A stretch of DNA of 64,000 nucleotides. Source: G964020105 sp964020105 (GTDB lineage Bacteria > Pseudomonadota > Alphaproteobacteria > WRAU01 > Hepatincolaceae). Positions 1 to 9,135 of this stretch are shown here, piece after piece. Each line of letters opens with the position of its first letter. The first letter of the stretch is position 1. The translations under genes and the position numbers were made by a program. The notes beneath the pieces were generated by a model. The model was not told the DNA's origin. It saw nothing but the letters and a program-made list of their open reading frames with translations, and did not search any database. Location of the stretch: assembly GCA_964020105.1 (NCBI GenBank), contig OZ026535.1, positions 868,001-932,000 on the forward strand. The letters run 5' to 3'.

Positions 1-24
1 ATTAGTATTAACATTTTTCACCTC

Positions 25-1647
25 TTATTTACATAAACTTAATTTTTTAATCACAATTTCAGATTTCACTCCCATACAATCAAGTAAAGAACTAAAAACA
101 TTATCATGGGAAAGTCTATCATCTTTTTTAGCTCTAATATTATTATAGCGACCTTTCATCATTTTTATCATTAAATCTGAAGCCCATAAAAACTGAAACA
201 CATGCACTTGCTCAATTGGTGCAATTTCTGGACTAGCTCCGTGTAAATAATACCCACCCTCTCCAAGAGATTCTCCATGATCAGATACAAAATATATAAA
301 TGCTTTTTTATCTTTAAACATAGCTATTAGCTTAGCCATTACATAATCTGTGTATAATATGCTATTATCATAACTATCTACTAACTGATTATCACTTTTA
401 AAAATATTAAAATCTTTAGGATATCTTGTCTCGTATGGTGTATGTGAAGTCATTAATTGCATTACTATAAATTTTTTTCCGGCTTTTTTTTCTGCTTCTT
501 CAACAAAGTCTAATAAATATTCATCGTAAAGATTCTGATCTGATGGTAATTTATTACGGATTTGTGTAGCAAAATTTATACTATCTGCATCTTCTACAGC
601 AAAATACATAAGAGCTAGGTCATTGTAAAGTGGCTGAGTTGATATATAATGAGTTGTAAAATTTAAAGATTTAAAAACAGAGATAATATTGCTCTCCTTA
701 GTGGATATTGTAAAATCAATCTTATTCATATAACTAAGTAGGCAGTGCAAACTGTAGACAGTAATAGTACCACAAGAATAGACTCTGCTAAAATTTATTA
801 GATTATCAACCTTAGAAAGATTAGGATTAGTATTCCGCTTATAGCCATTCATACTCTGATTAGCAGCTCTAGAGGACTCTCCAACTACCAATATAACGGT
901 ATAATCCTGCTGGTAAAAATCGTTATCATAAAAAGTAAAAGGAAAGATTTTTGTTATATTTATTTTATCACTCTTAATTTTTTTCTTATTTAGTTGAAAA
1001 ACATACTGATAAAGCGCAATAACATAATTAGTAGGCATATGGCTTACTAAAGGTATCTTAAACATTCTACCGTAAGGATCCTTATATAATTTGATGTTTA
1101 AAATGTATGATACAAATAGTAAAACAACAAAACATATTGAAAATTTTATGAAAGATTTTATAAAATGTACTACTTTTTGTATAAAAGTATTTCCATGATA
1201 GTTAATTTTTACTATAAAAGTCCAAAATACTCCTGGTAATACACCAGCAAATATAGTCCATAAAAAAACTTGATAACCAATGGCATTACCAGCATCAGCT
1301 AGAGGTGTTTCAACAATAGAAGCTAATAAAAATTCATCAATAATAATTTTATTACTGTAAATATAGTAGGAAAAAATTGCAGATATAATACAAAACAGAA
1401 AAGCTATTGCCTTCAATAGCACTCTTGAAAAAGAAAATACCAGTAAAAATATAACTACAAAAAGCAATACTAAAATTAACTCTGACAAAATAAGCATTAA
1501 TGAAGCAAATACATCCATATCACGAGTATTAATCTGCAATTTCATTAAGACAGTAGGTAAAGCATAAGCAAAAACTAAATAAATAGAAAAATATAAGATA
1601 TAAAAATGTACAGAAAGATTAATTTTTTTGCATGGCAAACTAATCAT
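25..1647 (-). CDS. Phosphoethanolamine transferase, EptA/sulfatase-fold family
   Basis: Inner-membrane enzyme expected to transfer phosphoethanolamine from phosphatidylethanolamine to lipid A or another envelope glycan, releasing diacylglycerol. At 540 aa it has the usual family size. Several hydrophobic segments fill the first ~190 residues. The catalytic domain shows the metal-binding GESSR motif followed by NGYKRNTNP (about residues 254-275), CGTITVYSLHCLLS (about 291-304, carrying the nucleophilic Thr position of the CGT.TA.S.PC family motif) and SDHGESLGEGGYYLHG (about 453). Its ATG directly follows the stop codon of the upstream lipid-kinase gene (TAG-ATG), so the two are almost certainly cotranscribed. 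The family is clear; the acceptor substrate (lipid A or core sugar) cannot be read from sequence. Confidence 0.85.
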   Translation of the reverse strand: MISLPCKKINLSVHFYILYFSIYLVFAYALPTVLMKLQINTRDMDVFASLMLILSELILVLLFVVIFLLVFSFSRVLLKAIAFLFCIISAIFSYYIYSNKIIIDEFLLASIVETPLADAGNAIGYQVFLWTIFAGVLPGVFWTFIVKINYHGNTFIQKVVHFIKSFIKFSICFVVLLFVSYILNIKLYKDPYGRMFKIPLVSHMPTNYVIALYQYVFQLNKKKIKSDKINITKIFPFTFYDNDFYQQDYTVILVVGESSRAANQSMNGYKRNTNPNLSKVDNLINFSRVYSCGTITVYSLHCLLSYMNKIDFTISTKESNIISVFKSLNFTTHYISTQPLYNDLALMYFAVEDADSINFATQIRNKLPSDQNLYDEYLLDFVEEAEKKAGKKFIVMQLMTSHTPYETRYPKDFNIFKSDNQLVDSYDNSILYTDYVMAKLIAMFKDKKAFIYFVSDHGESLGEGGYYLHGASPEIAPIEQVHVFQFLWASDLMIKMMKGRYNNIRAKKDDRLSHDNVFSSLLDCMGVKSEIVIKKLSLCK

Positions 1648-2250
1648 CTAATACCCTAAAATCATGATGCTAGAAAAGGTAATATTGATAAGCAAATTAT
1701 CATCGATATGGATTTTATTAGCTAGCAATTCGATAATAGAGGTAACAAGCAATGCAATAAAAGCTACAATATAAACAGTATAAGTTAGATTAGGAAGTAG
1801 AGAGAAATATGTAAAAATAATTAATATTCCAAAGAAATTGAAAGCAAGAAAGCCCTCCCATGATTTAGCTAAAGAAGTGATTTTATGCTTGCCGTAAGCT
1901 TTACCAATTAATGCAGCGGCAGTATCACATAATACCAAGATTAACATACTTAAAATAGCCACATCCTTAGGAAAAAACAGAATCACAATAAAGTTGGAAG
2001 CAAGGAAATACGTGGCACCAACCAATCTTTTACCCTCTTTTTCCCTAACTACTGTATAGAAAAAAGTTAGAAGTTTTATTTTAATTCCTCTTATTCTTAA
2101 TACATCCCACAATAACACTGCAAAAAATAAGCTTGTGATAATTACAATCATAGTAAATTTATCGAAGAAATAAAAATACATTAGAGGATAAATTACAGAT
2201 ACCATATGAATAAGTTTTCTTTTAAATTCATGAAATAAAGTACTATCCAT
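1648..2250 (-). CDS. Diacylglycerol/polyprenol kinase family membrane protein (Sec59/Dgk1-like)
   Basis: Polytopic membrane protein of about 200 aa resembling the Sec59/Dgk1 family, whose members phosphorylate dolichol, phytol or diacylglycerol, often using CTP. Visible family features are an N-terminal FKRKLIHM motif, LCDTAAALIGKAYGKHK, SWEGFLAF, and a C-terminal IDDNL motif (about residue 183). The start is set at the internal ATG ending at 2250 because GAGGAG lies 6 nt upstream; a longer in-frame start at 2295 has no such site. The stop abuts the start of the EptA-like gene. Family membership is fairly secure. Diacylglycerol as substrate is inferred from the partner gene, which makes it. 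A phosphatidate cytidylyltransferase-like role is the alternative. Confidence 0.72.
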   Translation of the reverse strand: MDSTLFHEFKRKLIHMVSVIYPLMYFYFFDKFTMIVIITSLFFAVLLWDVLRIRGIKIKLLTFFYTVVREKEGKRLVGATYFLASNFIVILFFPKDVAILSMLILVLCDTAAALIGKAYGKHKITSLAKSWEGFLAFNFFGILIIFTYFSLLPNLTYTVYIVAFIALLVTSIIELLANKIHIDDNLLINITFSSIMILGY

Positions 2251-2496
2251 AATGATCTCCTCAGTAGTATTTTCTTTAGTAATATAGCGAACCAATATTT
2301 CAGTTTACTATAAAATAGCTAATAGTAAAAATTTTTCCTAATTTGCTTGGTTAATAATCGACAGGTTTAGTAAATTAGAAAGATATTAGATAAAAATCTA
2401 CTTTTATGCACCCAAAAAGCAATGAACTAAATTAAGTTAACTTGCCACCAAGATATTAGGCAAATAAGAGTAATTAAACCGGTTAATCCTAATACA

Positions 2497-2572
2497 TGGT
2501 GGGTCCGGTAGGAATTGAACCTACGACCAGACCGTTATGAGCGGCCTGCTCTAACCGCTGAGCTACAGACCC
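2497..2572 (-). tRNA. tRNA-Ile (CAU anticodon, lysidine type)
   Basis: 76-nt cloverleaf read on the minus strand: acceptor GGGTCTG pairing CGGACCC, anticodon loop CTCATAA, T-loop TTCAATT, encoded CCA. It has the tRNA-Ile2 pattern (GG.TTAGAGCAG..., ...GGTCGTAGGTTC) rather than elongator or initiator Met, so the CAU is expected to be modified by TilS to read AUA. The isoacceptor call rests on resemblance to known ileX-type tRNAs. Confidence 0.9.
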
Positions 2573-2806
2573 AATAATTGAGACAGAAGTATGTTACTAA
2601 ATTATCTTAGATAAAGCAACAAAAAAATCAATGTTCTGCCCAATCAATATAAGATAAAAATTATATAGCTTTTTCTAATAGTGGAGGGATTATGAGCAAT
2701 TCAAAATCATTTAGAAAAATATAAGATGCAATGATAATTAGCTTATATAGAAAAAATGATGTTAAAAATTGAAGCTTCTGCTTATCTGGGCAATCAGCTG
2801 CGAGTT

Positions 2807-3955
2807 TTATATATTTATCTTTGCTAATATATACCATTGACCAGATGTATTTTTCATACGAGTTTCTTCTGATTTTCTAGCATTGCCTTCATCGGTTGTA
2901 ATTGATGTATCGTGCATCGTTGAAGTTGCCATATTAGTTGTTTTAACTCCAGCTCCATGGGAACTAAATTCATAATGACCACACTCCCATGCACCATAAT
3001 AATTCCATGATATTACATGTGATTTCCACCCTCCATTCATTCTTGCAAAAGCTCCCTGTGCCCATAGATCACTAAATTCCATTTGTCTTCCATGAGCCTG
3101 ACCTATTCCAAACTCACCTCTTATATCATCAATAGGATGATTATGAGGGTGCATCATATGCCTATGTGTATTGCTGTGAGTATGTGCTTGTAGGCTATCT
3201 TCTTCATAACAGCCTAAAATTCTGCCACTACCTTTGTGCATATGTCTTGTGGTGCCATTATGAAACTTTGTCATGGCAAATGTCCCATCTCCCCTATCTA
3301 CTCCCTTGATATTCCTAAACAGTATTGGATAATCTGCAATTGTTAAAATATTGCTATCATCCATTAATGCCCATGTTTTAATACCTATACTTACTATATT
3401 TTGATCCCTATAGCTATTATCTGTATTGAACCATTTCTCTATGCCTACACTTGCCTCTATCAATTTGCTCTTATCTACTTCTAATTTCTCTACTCTACTC
3501 AGAATCCTATTCATCATATCTACTGTTGCAACAGCTTGCTCATTTAGTTTAATCTCTATAACGTCCGCATTATCTACCTGAATATTAATATTAAACAACA
3601 ACTCCGTTACTATATTCCCTTCCTTCGTTGCAGCCCTATACTGCAAAGGTACGTCCGCTACTACTATTAAATCTCCCTCCTCATCAAACAGTCCTAGCTC
3701 CCTTATATAAAATCCCTCTTCTATTTTAGCATTCGCCCTTAGTACACTCTCAAATACTGTGTTATTATTGTTCGCATACTTATCATTAATCAAATCCCTA
3801 TATCTCTCTCCCACTAATGACTTCATATCTTCATTAGGGCTTATTTCCTTCCCTCCCCCATCTCCTAGCGCAAACTTCTCTATCTTTAGTGGATTATCAA
3901 CTGTTGCCTCTGCTATCTTCTCTAACCCTAGCTTGGTTATTATCGCTCCCATCAT
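2807..3955 (-). CDS. Phage tail fibre protein (DUF3751/tail-collar type), copy 1
   Basis: Receptor-binding tail fibre of a contractile-tail phage or tailocin type. The first ~150 residues carry the conserved tail-fibre N-terminus (GAIITKLGLEKIA, FALGDGGG, EGFYIRELGLFDEEGDLIVVAD, PLQYRAA). A His-rich turn (THSNTHRHMMHPHNHP, about residues 258-273) follows, and the C-terminus EETRMKNTSGQWYILAKI resembles the ETR.KN end of tail-collar proteins. The sequence between about 275 and 335 is variable. The second of two consecutive ATGs has better spacing from GGGAG. It is a paralogue of the gene at 4178-5320, including flanking DNA, and no other tail genes adjoin it. Host-directed or relic status is unknown. 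Confidence 0.8.
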   Translation of the reverse strand: MMGAIITKLGLEKIAEATVDNPLKIEKFALGDGGGKEISPNEDMKSLVGERYRDLINDKYANNNNTVFESVLRANAKIEEGFYIRELGLFDEEGDLIVVADVPLQYRAATKEGNIVTELLFNINIQVDNADVIEIKLNEQAVATVDMMNRILSRVEKLEVDKSKLIEASVGIEKWFNTDNSYRDQNIVSIGIKTWALMDDSNILTIADYPILFRNIKGVDRGDGTFAMTKFHNGTTRHMHKGSGRILGCYEEDSLQAHTHSNTHRHMMHPHNHPIDDIRGEFGIGQAHGRQMEFSDLWAQGAFARMNGGWKSHVISWNYYGAWECGHYEFSSHGAGVKTTNMATSTMHDTSITTDEGNARKSEETRMKNTSGQWYILAKINI

Positions 3956-3993
3956 TATCTCCCTTGTTATTAATTTTGCTATTAATTACTACC

Positions 3994-4119
3994 TCAATAA
4001 AAAAGTTTAAGCGTTAGCTCTATATATTTATCCCTCCTTATATATGCACCTTTACCACCATAAGTGTACCTACCTCCTAGCGATTTAACCCTGGTCTCAT
4101 TGGCCACTCTAACTACAAA
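3994..4119 (-). pseudogene. Remnant of the gene that lay upstream of a tail-fibre gene
   Basis: Open frame of 41 codons without a start, containing VANETRVKSLGG and YIRRDKYIELTLKLFY, ending 39 nt before the copy-1 fibre ATG. A more degraded version of the same end (AGCTAACCCTAGC...TTTATTGA) precedes copy 2 around 5375-5400. This suggests the duplicated unit once carried the 3' end of an upstream phage gene. The NETRVKS stretch could instead be the end of another fibre. No function is assigned. Confidence 0.35.
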
Positions 4120-4177
4120 TTAACTATCAAAGTACATACCTTGCTCTACTTTGTGAGTTGGAAGAATTATAGCAGTT

Positions 4178-5320
4178 TTACATATTTATCTTTGCCAACA
4201 GATACCATTGACCACTTGTGTTCTTCATTCTAGTCTCTTCTGATTTTCTAGCATTGCCTTCATCAGTTGTAATTGATGTATCGGACATCGTTGACGTTTC
4301 CATATTAGTTGTTTTAACTCCTGCTTTATGAGAACTAAATACGGTTCTATTCACATTTCTATTACCAAGAGAATTATTTACAAATATATTTGTTAGTCCT
4401 AAATCTCCTTCAATAAAAAATCCTCCATTACTTCCACGAATAACACCATCTCCTAAAAAAAAAGGCACACTACCAAAAGAACCTCTTATATCATCAATAG
4501 GATGATGATGAGGGTGCATCATATGCCTATGTGTATTGCTATGAGTATGCGTCTGTAAGGTATCTTCTTCAAAACTTCCTAAGCCTCTGTTACTATTTTT
4601 CTTCACGTGCCTTATTGTACCATCATGAAATTTTGGCATGGCAAAAGTTCCATCTCCCCTATCTACTCCCTTGATATTCCTAAAAAGAATAGGATAATCC
4701 TTAATTAATAAAATATTACTCTCATCCATTAATGCATATATTTTTACCCCTATATTCAAAATATTCTTATCTTTATGACTATTATCTGTATTGAATAGTT
4801 TTTCTATGCCTACACAAGATTCTATAAATTTATTTCTTGAGTTTATTAATTCGTTTACAGTATTTGTTAATATATTTAGGGCATACACAGTTGCAAAAGC
4901 TTGTTCATGAAGCTTAATTTCTATTACATCAGAATTATCCACTTGAATTGCAATATTAAACAACAGTTCTGTTACTATATCCCCTTCCTTTGTTGCAGCT
5001 CTATATTGCAACGGTAAATCCGTTACTACTATTAAATCTCCTGCTTCATCAAACAATCCTAGCTCCCTTATATAAAAGCCCTCTTTTATTTTAGCATTCG
5101 CCCTTAGTACACTCTCAAATACTGTGTTAGTATTGTTCGTATACTTATGATTAATGAAATCCCTATATTTTTCTCCCACAAGAGACCTCATATCCTCATT
5201 AGGACTTATTTTGTTTCCTCCTCCATCTCCCACTGCAAATTTCTCTATCTTTAGTGGATTATCAACCGTCGCACTTGCTATCTTCTTTAAGCCTATCTTT
5301 GTTATTATTGCCCCCATCAT
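4178..5320 (-). CDS. Phage tail fibre protein (DUF3751/tail-collar type), copy 2
   Basis: 380-aa paralogue of the fibre at 2807-3955. The N-terminal attachment region is nearly the same (GAIITKIGLKKIA, FAVGDGGG, EGFYIRELGLFDEAGDL). The His-rich motif is kept (THSNTHRHMMHPHHHP), and so is the C-terminal EETRMKNTSGQWYLLAKI. Residues between about 275 and 330 differ strongly from copy 1 (Gly/Asn-rich here, Trp-rich there), as expected if the tip domain diversified while both ends were conserved. A GGGAG ribosome-binding site precedes tandem ATGs. The frame is intact. The two copies sit alone between a tRNA and a glycosyltransferase, some 43 kb in this window from the other phage genes. Confidence 0.8.
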   Translation of the reverse strand: MMGAIITKIGLKKIASATVDNPLKIEKFAVGDGGGNKISPNEDMRSLVGEKYRDFINHKYTNNTNTVFESVLRANAKIKEGFYIRELGLFDEAGDLIVVTDLPLQYRAATKEGDIVTELLFNIAIQVDNSDVIEIKLHEQAFATVYALNILTNTVNELINSRNKFIESCVGIEKLFNTDNSHKDKNILNIGVKIYALMDESNILLIKDYPILFRNIKGVDRGDGTFAMPKFHDGTIRHVKKNSNRGLGSFEEDTLQTHTHSNTHRHMMHPHHHPIDDIRGSFGSVPFFLGDGVIRGSNGGFFIEGDLGLTNIFVNNSLGNRNVNRTVFSSHKAGVKTTNMETSTMSDTSITTDEGNARKSEETRMKNTSGQWYLLAKINM

Positions 5321-5786
5321 TATCTCCCTTGTTATTCTTTTTGCGTTATTAATTTTGCTATTAATTACTACCTCAATAAAGAATGCTAGGGTTAGCTAAT
5401 AATATCCCCTTTTATTGTCACAAATAGTTTGTTATAATGAAAGTAATTGTCCGTGAATATTATATCTCTAATATTTTTTATTAATAACTACAGTTGTTTA
5501 AGTTTCTCTCCTAAAATTTATAATACTTTATAAGTATAACCCGTTTTAAGCTAAATTAGCAGTGTGCATCTGAGCACAGAATTTCTAAAAATTAACTTTA
5601 GATGCCATAATTTAGTACTATGCTCTTGCAATACTATCTTATGACCATAATAATAATTTTTTGTAAAATATCGAGATATCTGTAGTTTGACTTAGTAATA
5701 ATATTGACATGTTAGTAATTATACTGCTAGTTAGACCGTCCAAATATAATAAAATAATTTCTTCTTATAACAAAGCTATTGTTAAA
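5321..5786. other. Intergenic region with duplicated fibre-gene leader
   Basis: Bases 5321-5400 repeat, with indels, the leader upstream of the first fibre gene (3956-4020): a ribosome-binding site, a shared TTGCTATTAATTACTACCTC stretch and the end of a former upstream gene. The remaining ~385 nt are AT-rich with stops in all frames; I see no gene, RNA or strong hairpin there. Confidence 0.5.
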
Positions 5787-6707
5787 TTAATTTAACATAT
5801 TATCATAATAATTTTTTAGAAAGTTATTTAATTTATATTTAATTTTATAATCTGTATTATGTATAAAAATTTTTCTTATTCCCCTGCTGACAGAAAAAAC
5901 TATCCTAGCTAGGTAAATGTTATAAAAACTCACCATATGAAATTGTAATTTATTGTTAGAAAATCCCTTTAGATAATTATACCACAGCCCTGTGGAAACA
6001 ATCCCATATTTCCTAAAAGGACTCATAACCCATGGCTTTCTAGCAACATAATGAATAATCACAATATTATTCAGTAAGTATTTCTTAGTGATTCTCTTCC
6101 TTTTTGTTGATACGGTATAAATGTACTCACTGGAAAAAATAATTTGATCCTTATAATTTTTATTTATGGCTTCTTCTTCTGTGCAACTTGGATTAGCTTT
6201 CATATACTCAACTATTTTTTTAGTCATATTATCTTCTCTAGCCATTTCTAAATTCATTAATAATACTCCTCCATTAATACCAATATCACCATTACTATGT
6301 AGCGTATCTCCAAGAAACATTATATTGTTCATTTCCACTTCATATATTTTACTAATATCTCCTTTCACTATAAGATCAACATCTAAATACAATGCTTTTT
6401 TACAGCTAGGTAACATCTCTGGTAAAAATATTTTAAATAATACTTCCTTAGTCCAATATGCTTTATTAGTAGATTCATTTATAAAATTTATTTCTGAAAC
6501 ATCTAACAGTATGATTTTAAAATTATCATATTGTCTAAGAGGATTTTTTGCCGTAATCGATTCTATATCTTGTTCTGTAATACAGTTATTATGCTGAATA
6601 TATATGTTGAAATTATGTTGCTTATTATTTTTTAGCAGTGAATATAAAGTAACCATTGCAAATAAAAGATAGTCTTTATTTATTGAAAAAACCACATTAT
6701 ATATCAC
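5787..6707 (-). CDS. Glycosyltransferase family 8
   Basis: Retaining glycosyltransferase of about 306 aa with the GT8 pattern: VFSINKDYLLFAMVTLYSLLKNN at the N-terminus, the metal/nucleotide-sugar DxD in LYLDVDLIVKGD (DVD about residues 109-111), GINGGVLLMNL (about 145) and a later KPWVMSPF motif. These resemble the LPS core glucosyl/galactosyltransferases (WaaI/WaaJ, RfaJ). The protein is cytoplasmic and would add a hexose to an envelope glycan. It starts 26 nt after feoB on the same strand, so it may be read from the feo promoter. Donor and acceptor sugars are not predictable. Confidence 0.82.
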   Translation of the reverse strand: MIYNVVFSINKDYLLFAMVTLYSLLKNNKQHNFNIYIQHNNCITEQDIESITAKNPLRQYDNFKIILLDVSEINFINESTNKAYWTKEVLFKIFLPEMLPSCKKALYLDVDLIVKGDISKIYEVEMNNIMFLGDTLHSNGDIGINGGVLLMNLEMAREDNMTKKIVEYMKANPSCTEEEAINKNYKDQIIFSSEYIYTVSTKRKRITKKYLLNNIVIIHYVARKPWVMSPFRKYGIVSTGLWYNYLKGFSNNKLQFHMVSFYNIYLARIVFSVSRGIRKIFIHNTDYKIKYKLNNFLKNYYDNMLN

Positions 6708-6733
6708 GTATAATCTCTCTTTAAGTAAAACAT

Positions 6734-8839
6734 TTATGCACTAGAAAATTCTCTCTGTAGCTGAATTTTAGTATATATAAGTAATATAATAAACAAAATA
6801 ATAGCAGCACCTATAAATAATACACTTTGCAAAGGATTCCTAAACAATGTTGCCGCCTGATAAAATAATACCGCTACAATATAACCTAATCCTGTTGACC
6901 ATATTGTAGATAGTATCATCCATCTTTTACTAGCTTCCTGAAGCATAGTAGCAAGCACCGAAGCACAAGGTGCATACATCATAAAAAAAAGCAAATATGA
7001 TAAGGCTCCTACCTTGCCATCAAAATGATCAATAACTGGTGTGAAAATACTAATATCTTCGCTCTTATCCCCTTCAAAACTAACTAAGTTAGCTAAATCA
7101 CTAAAAAATGCACCTACATTATCAATTGCAGTAGTATAAAAATATTCCATATCTAGATTAGATGTAATTTCATCCTTTTCTTCAAGTCCATAAAGACTTT
7201 GCAATGCTCCAACCGCACCCTCTTTCGCAATCAATCCTGCACTTATAGATACAGCAATCTGCCAATTATCATTATTTATTCCAAGCGGATAAAATACTGG
7301 AACCATTATTTTACCCACTTTATGTAATAAGGTATCATCATTATTAGCAAAAAAATTCTTTGTTATATCGTCATCTAAAATAGTGAGAATGAAAACCAAA
7401 GGTACAATATACTTAGTAGCCCTTTTAAGAAATACTCTTAATTTAACAAAAGCAAAATGTAATAATTGAGTGATACTTGGAAGAGAATATCTTGGTAGAT
7501 CTATAATAAAATACTCTCTGGTAGGATTAGGAATCATTTTTGTAAAAACGTAAGAGGTAAATAATGCAACGGCAAACCCTGCTACATAAAGAAATAAAAT
7601 AACCCAATTAGCATACTCTCCAAAAAATATAGCTGCAAAAACAACGTACACTGCCATTCTTGCTCCACAAGAAAGAAAATGACTTGATAACATAGTAAGC
7701 TTTCTTTGTCTTTCATCAGATATAACCCTACTTGCCATAACAGAGGGAACTGTACAACCAAGACTCATCATCATTGGTATCAGAGATTTGCCATTTAATC
7801 CAAAGCAACTCATCATATGATTAATAAGAAAAACTATCCTTGGCATATATCCACTTTGCTCCATGAAAGCAAGCACTAAAAAAAAACAAAATAAAACAGG
7901 AATAAAGGATACAACTATAACTATCCCATTACCTACAGAGTTAATAACCATCAAACTTATACTATTATTAAGTCCAACCATATTTAGAAGATAATGGAAG
8001 AAATCTATAAAAATTAAATTCCCCATTGAATCAAACAACCCTTGAAAAACTGTTCCAACATTTATAGTAAAAGTAAACATCAAATATAATGTTAAAAAAA
8101 ACAACGGAAACCCTATGTATCTATTGAGCAAAATATTATCTACTCTTTCAGTGAAAGATATTTCATCACTTTGCCTAAATATTGCATTCATTCTTATATT
8201 GTTTATTAAAGATTGTTTTGCAGAAATAAATAAATCTGCACTAGTGGCTCTTAGATTAGAAAAATAACTGCATAAATCATCTATATTAACCAGATCTTTA
8301 GTATCTCTATCTACTTGAGAATTGAACCATATCTTTATATCAGCCAAAACCAGAGGATTGAATTTTATAATTCTTTTTAAATCTTCAATTCCAATATTTT
8401 TAATAGCCGATATCTTAACAACCTTTGTCCCTAAAAAAACTTCCAATTTATTAAGATTAATAAGTATCTTATCCGTCTTTTCCTTATCAATACCATTAAC
8501 TACCATAATTACCGGTTTTTTTAGCATTAATAAATCAATACTAAGCTGTAAGTTATACTCTAAATTGCTTATATCAACAACATTAACAATTAAATCATAA
8601 TTTTCATTAAGTATATAATCTTTAGCAATTTTCTCTGCAATATTATCAGTTTTATTATAAAGTCCGTATATTCCTGGTAGATCTACAACTTCTATTTTTT
8701 CTTTATTATAAAAATAAAAGCTCTCTTTAATACCAACAGTTGTCCCAGACCAATTACCTGTTTTTTCATAAATACCACTTAACGAATTTAACAACGTCGA
8801 TTTTCCAACATTAGGATTACCACATAATAATACCTTCAT
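6734..8839 (-). CDS. feoB: Ferrous iron transporter FeoB
   Basis: Inner-membrane Fe(II) uptake protein with an N-terminal G domain: G1 GNPNVGKS (residues 7-14), G3 DLPG, G4 NGID where the family usually has NMxD, and a SAIKNIGI G5-like motif. The GDI-like linker precedes two nucleoside-recognition Gate repeats with many membrane segments, including LGCTVPSVMASRV (with the conserved Cys) and a second CASVLATM stretch near the C-terminus. The length of 701 aa is normal. The ATG lies 4 nt after the feoA stop. Regulation probably goes through the promoter and palindrome upstream of feoA. Confidence 0.95.
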   Translation of the reverse strand: MKVLLCGNPNVGKSTLLNSLSGIYEKTGNWSGTTVGIKESFYFYNKEKIEVVDLPGIYGLYNKTDNIAEKIAKDYILNENYDLIVNVVDISNLEYNLQLSIDLLMLKKPVIMVVNGIDKEKTDKILINLNKLEVFLGTKVVKISAIKNIGIEDLKRIIKFNPLVLADIKIWFNSQVDRDTKDLVNIDDLCSYFSNLRATSADLFISAKQSLINNIRMNAIFRQSDEISFTERVDNILLNRYIGFPLFFLTLYLMFTFTINVGTVFQGLFDSMGNLIFIDFFHYLLNMVGLNNSISLMVINSVGNGIVIVVSFIPVLFCFFLVLAFMEQSGYMPRIVFLINHMMSCFGLNGKSLIPMMMSLGCTVPSVMASRVISDERQRKLTMLSSHFLSCGARMAVYVVFAAIFFGEYANWVILFLYVAGFAVALFTSYVFTKMIPNPTREYFIIDLPRYSLPSITQLLHFAFVKLRVFLKRATKYIVPLVFILTILDDDITKNFFANNDDTLLHKVGKIMVPVFYPLGINNDNWQIAVSISAGLIAKEGAVGALQSLYGLEEKDEITSNLDMEYFYTTAIDNVGAFFSDLANLVSFEGDKSEDISIFTPVIDHFDGKVGALSYLLFFMMYAPCASVLATMLQEASKRWMILSTIWSTGLGYIVAVLFYQAATLFRNPLQSVLFIGAAIILFIILLIYTKIQLQREFSSA

Positions 8840-8843
8840 TCTA

Positions 8844-9062
8844 TTATTTCTCTACATTTATAGCCATGGATTCAGTTGTATTAAGTGCTATGAATTGCTC
8901 ATAAATTTTAATCAATACCAAGTCTTTAAGGGGAGAATATCTAACTAAAGATATTTCAGAACCCTGACAGATGCCAAGAGAATATAATTTTTCTTTGTAA
9001 TACCCATCACTTATGGAAGAGATAAATGCCTTCTCACCCTTATGTAATTCTACTAACAACAT
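8844..9062 (-). CDS. feoA: Ferrous iron transport protein FeoA
   Basis: Small 72-aa SH3-like cytoplasmic protein needed for FeoB activity. Visible family features are an N-terminal ELHKGEKAFI, LYSLGICQGSEISLVRYSP and IYEQFIALNTTESMAINV. The ATG is preceded by AGAGGGG with workable spacing. It is the first gene of feoA-feoB, with a consensus sigma70 promoter 40-70 nt upstream. No feoC is visible. Confidence 0.9.
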   Translation of the reverse strand: MLLVELHKGEKAFISSISDGYYKEKLYSLGICQGSEISLVRYSPLKDLVLIKIYEQFIALNTTESMAINVEK

Positions 9063-9105
9063 AACACATCCCCTCTTTTACAACATGCTTTATTATGAAG
9101 CTATA

Positions 9106-9135
9106 ATTATAAAAGATTATGATATTGGTTGTCAA
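9106..9135 (-). promoter_or_regulatory. Sigma70 promoter of feoAB
   Basis: On the minus strand TTGACA (9135-9130) is followed after 18 nt by TATAAT (9111-9106), both perfect hexamers. Transcription would begin near 9099, leaving a leader of about 37 nt before feoA. The -35 hexamer lies inside the palindrome at 9121-9139. Confidence 0.75.

Noticed and set aside
2497..2572. Second initiator or elongator tRNA-Met.
   Set aside because: The CAU anticodon is in a tRNA-Ile2-like body, lacking the initiator's unpaired 1-72 and three G-C pairs.
2692..2727. A very short frame starting at ATG after GGAGGG (MSNSKSFRKI, then stop).
   Set aside because: Ten codons with no continuation in any frame. It may be the start of a lost gene but there is nothing further to support it.
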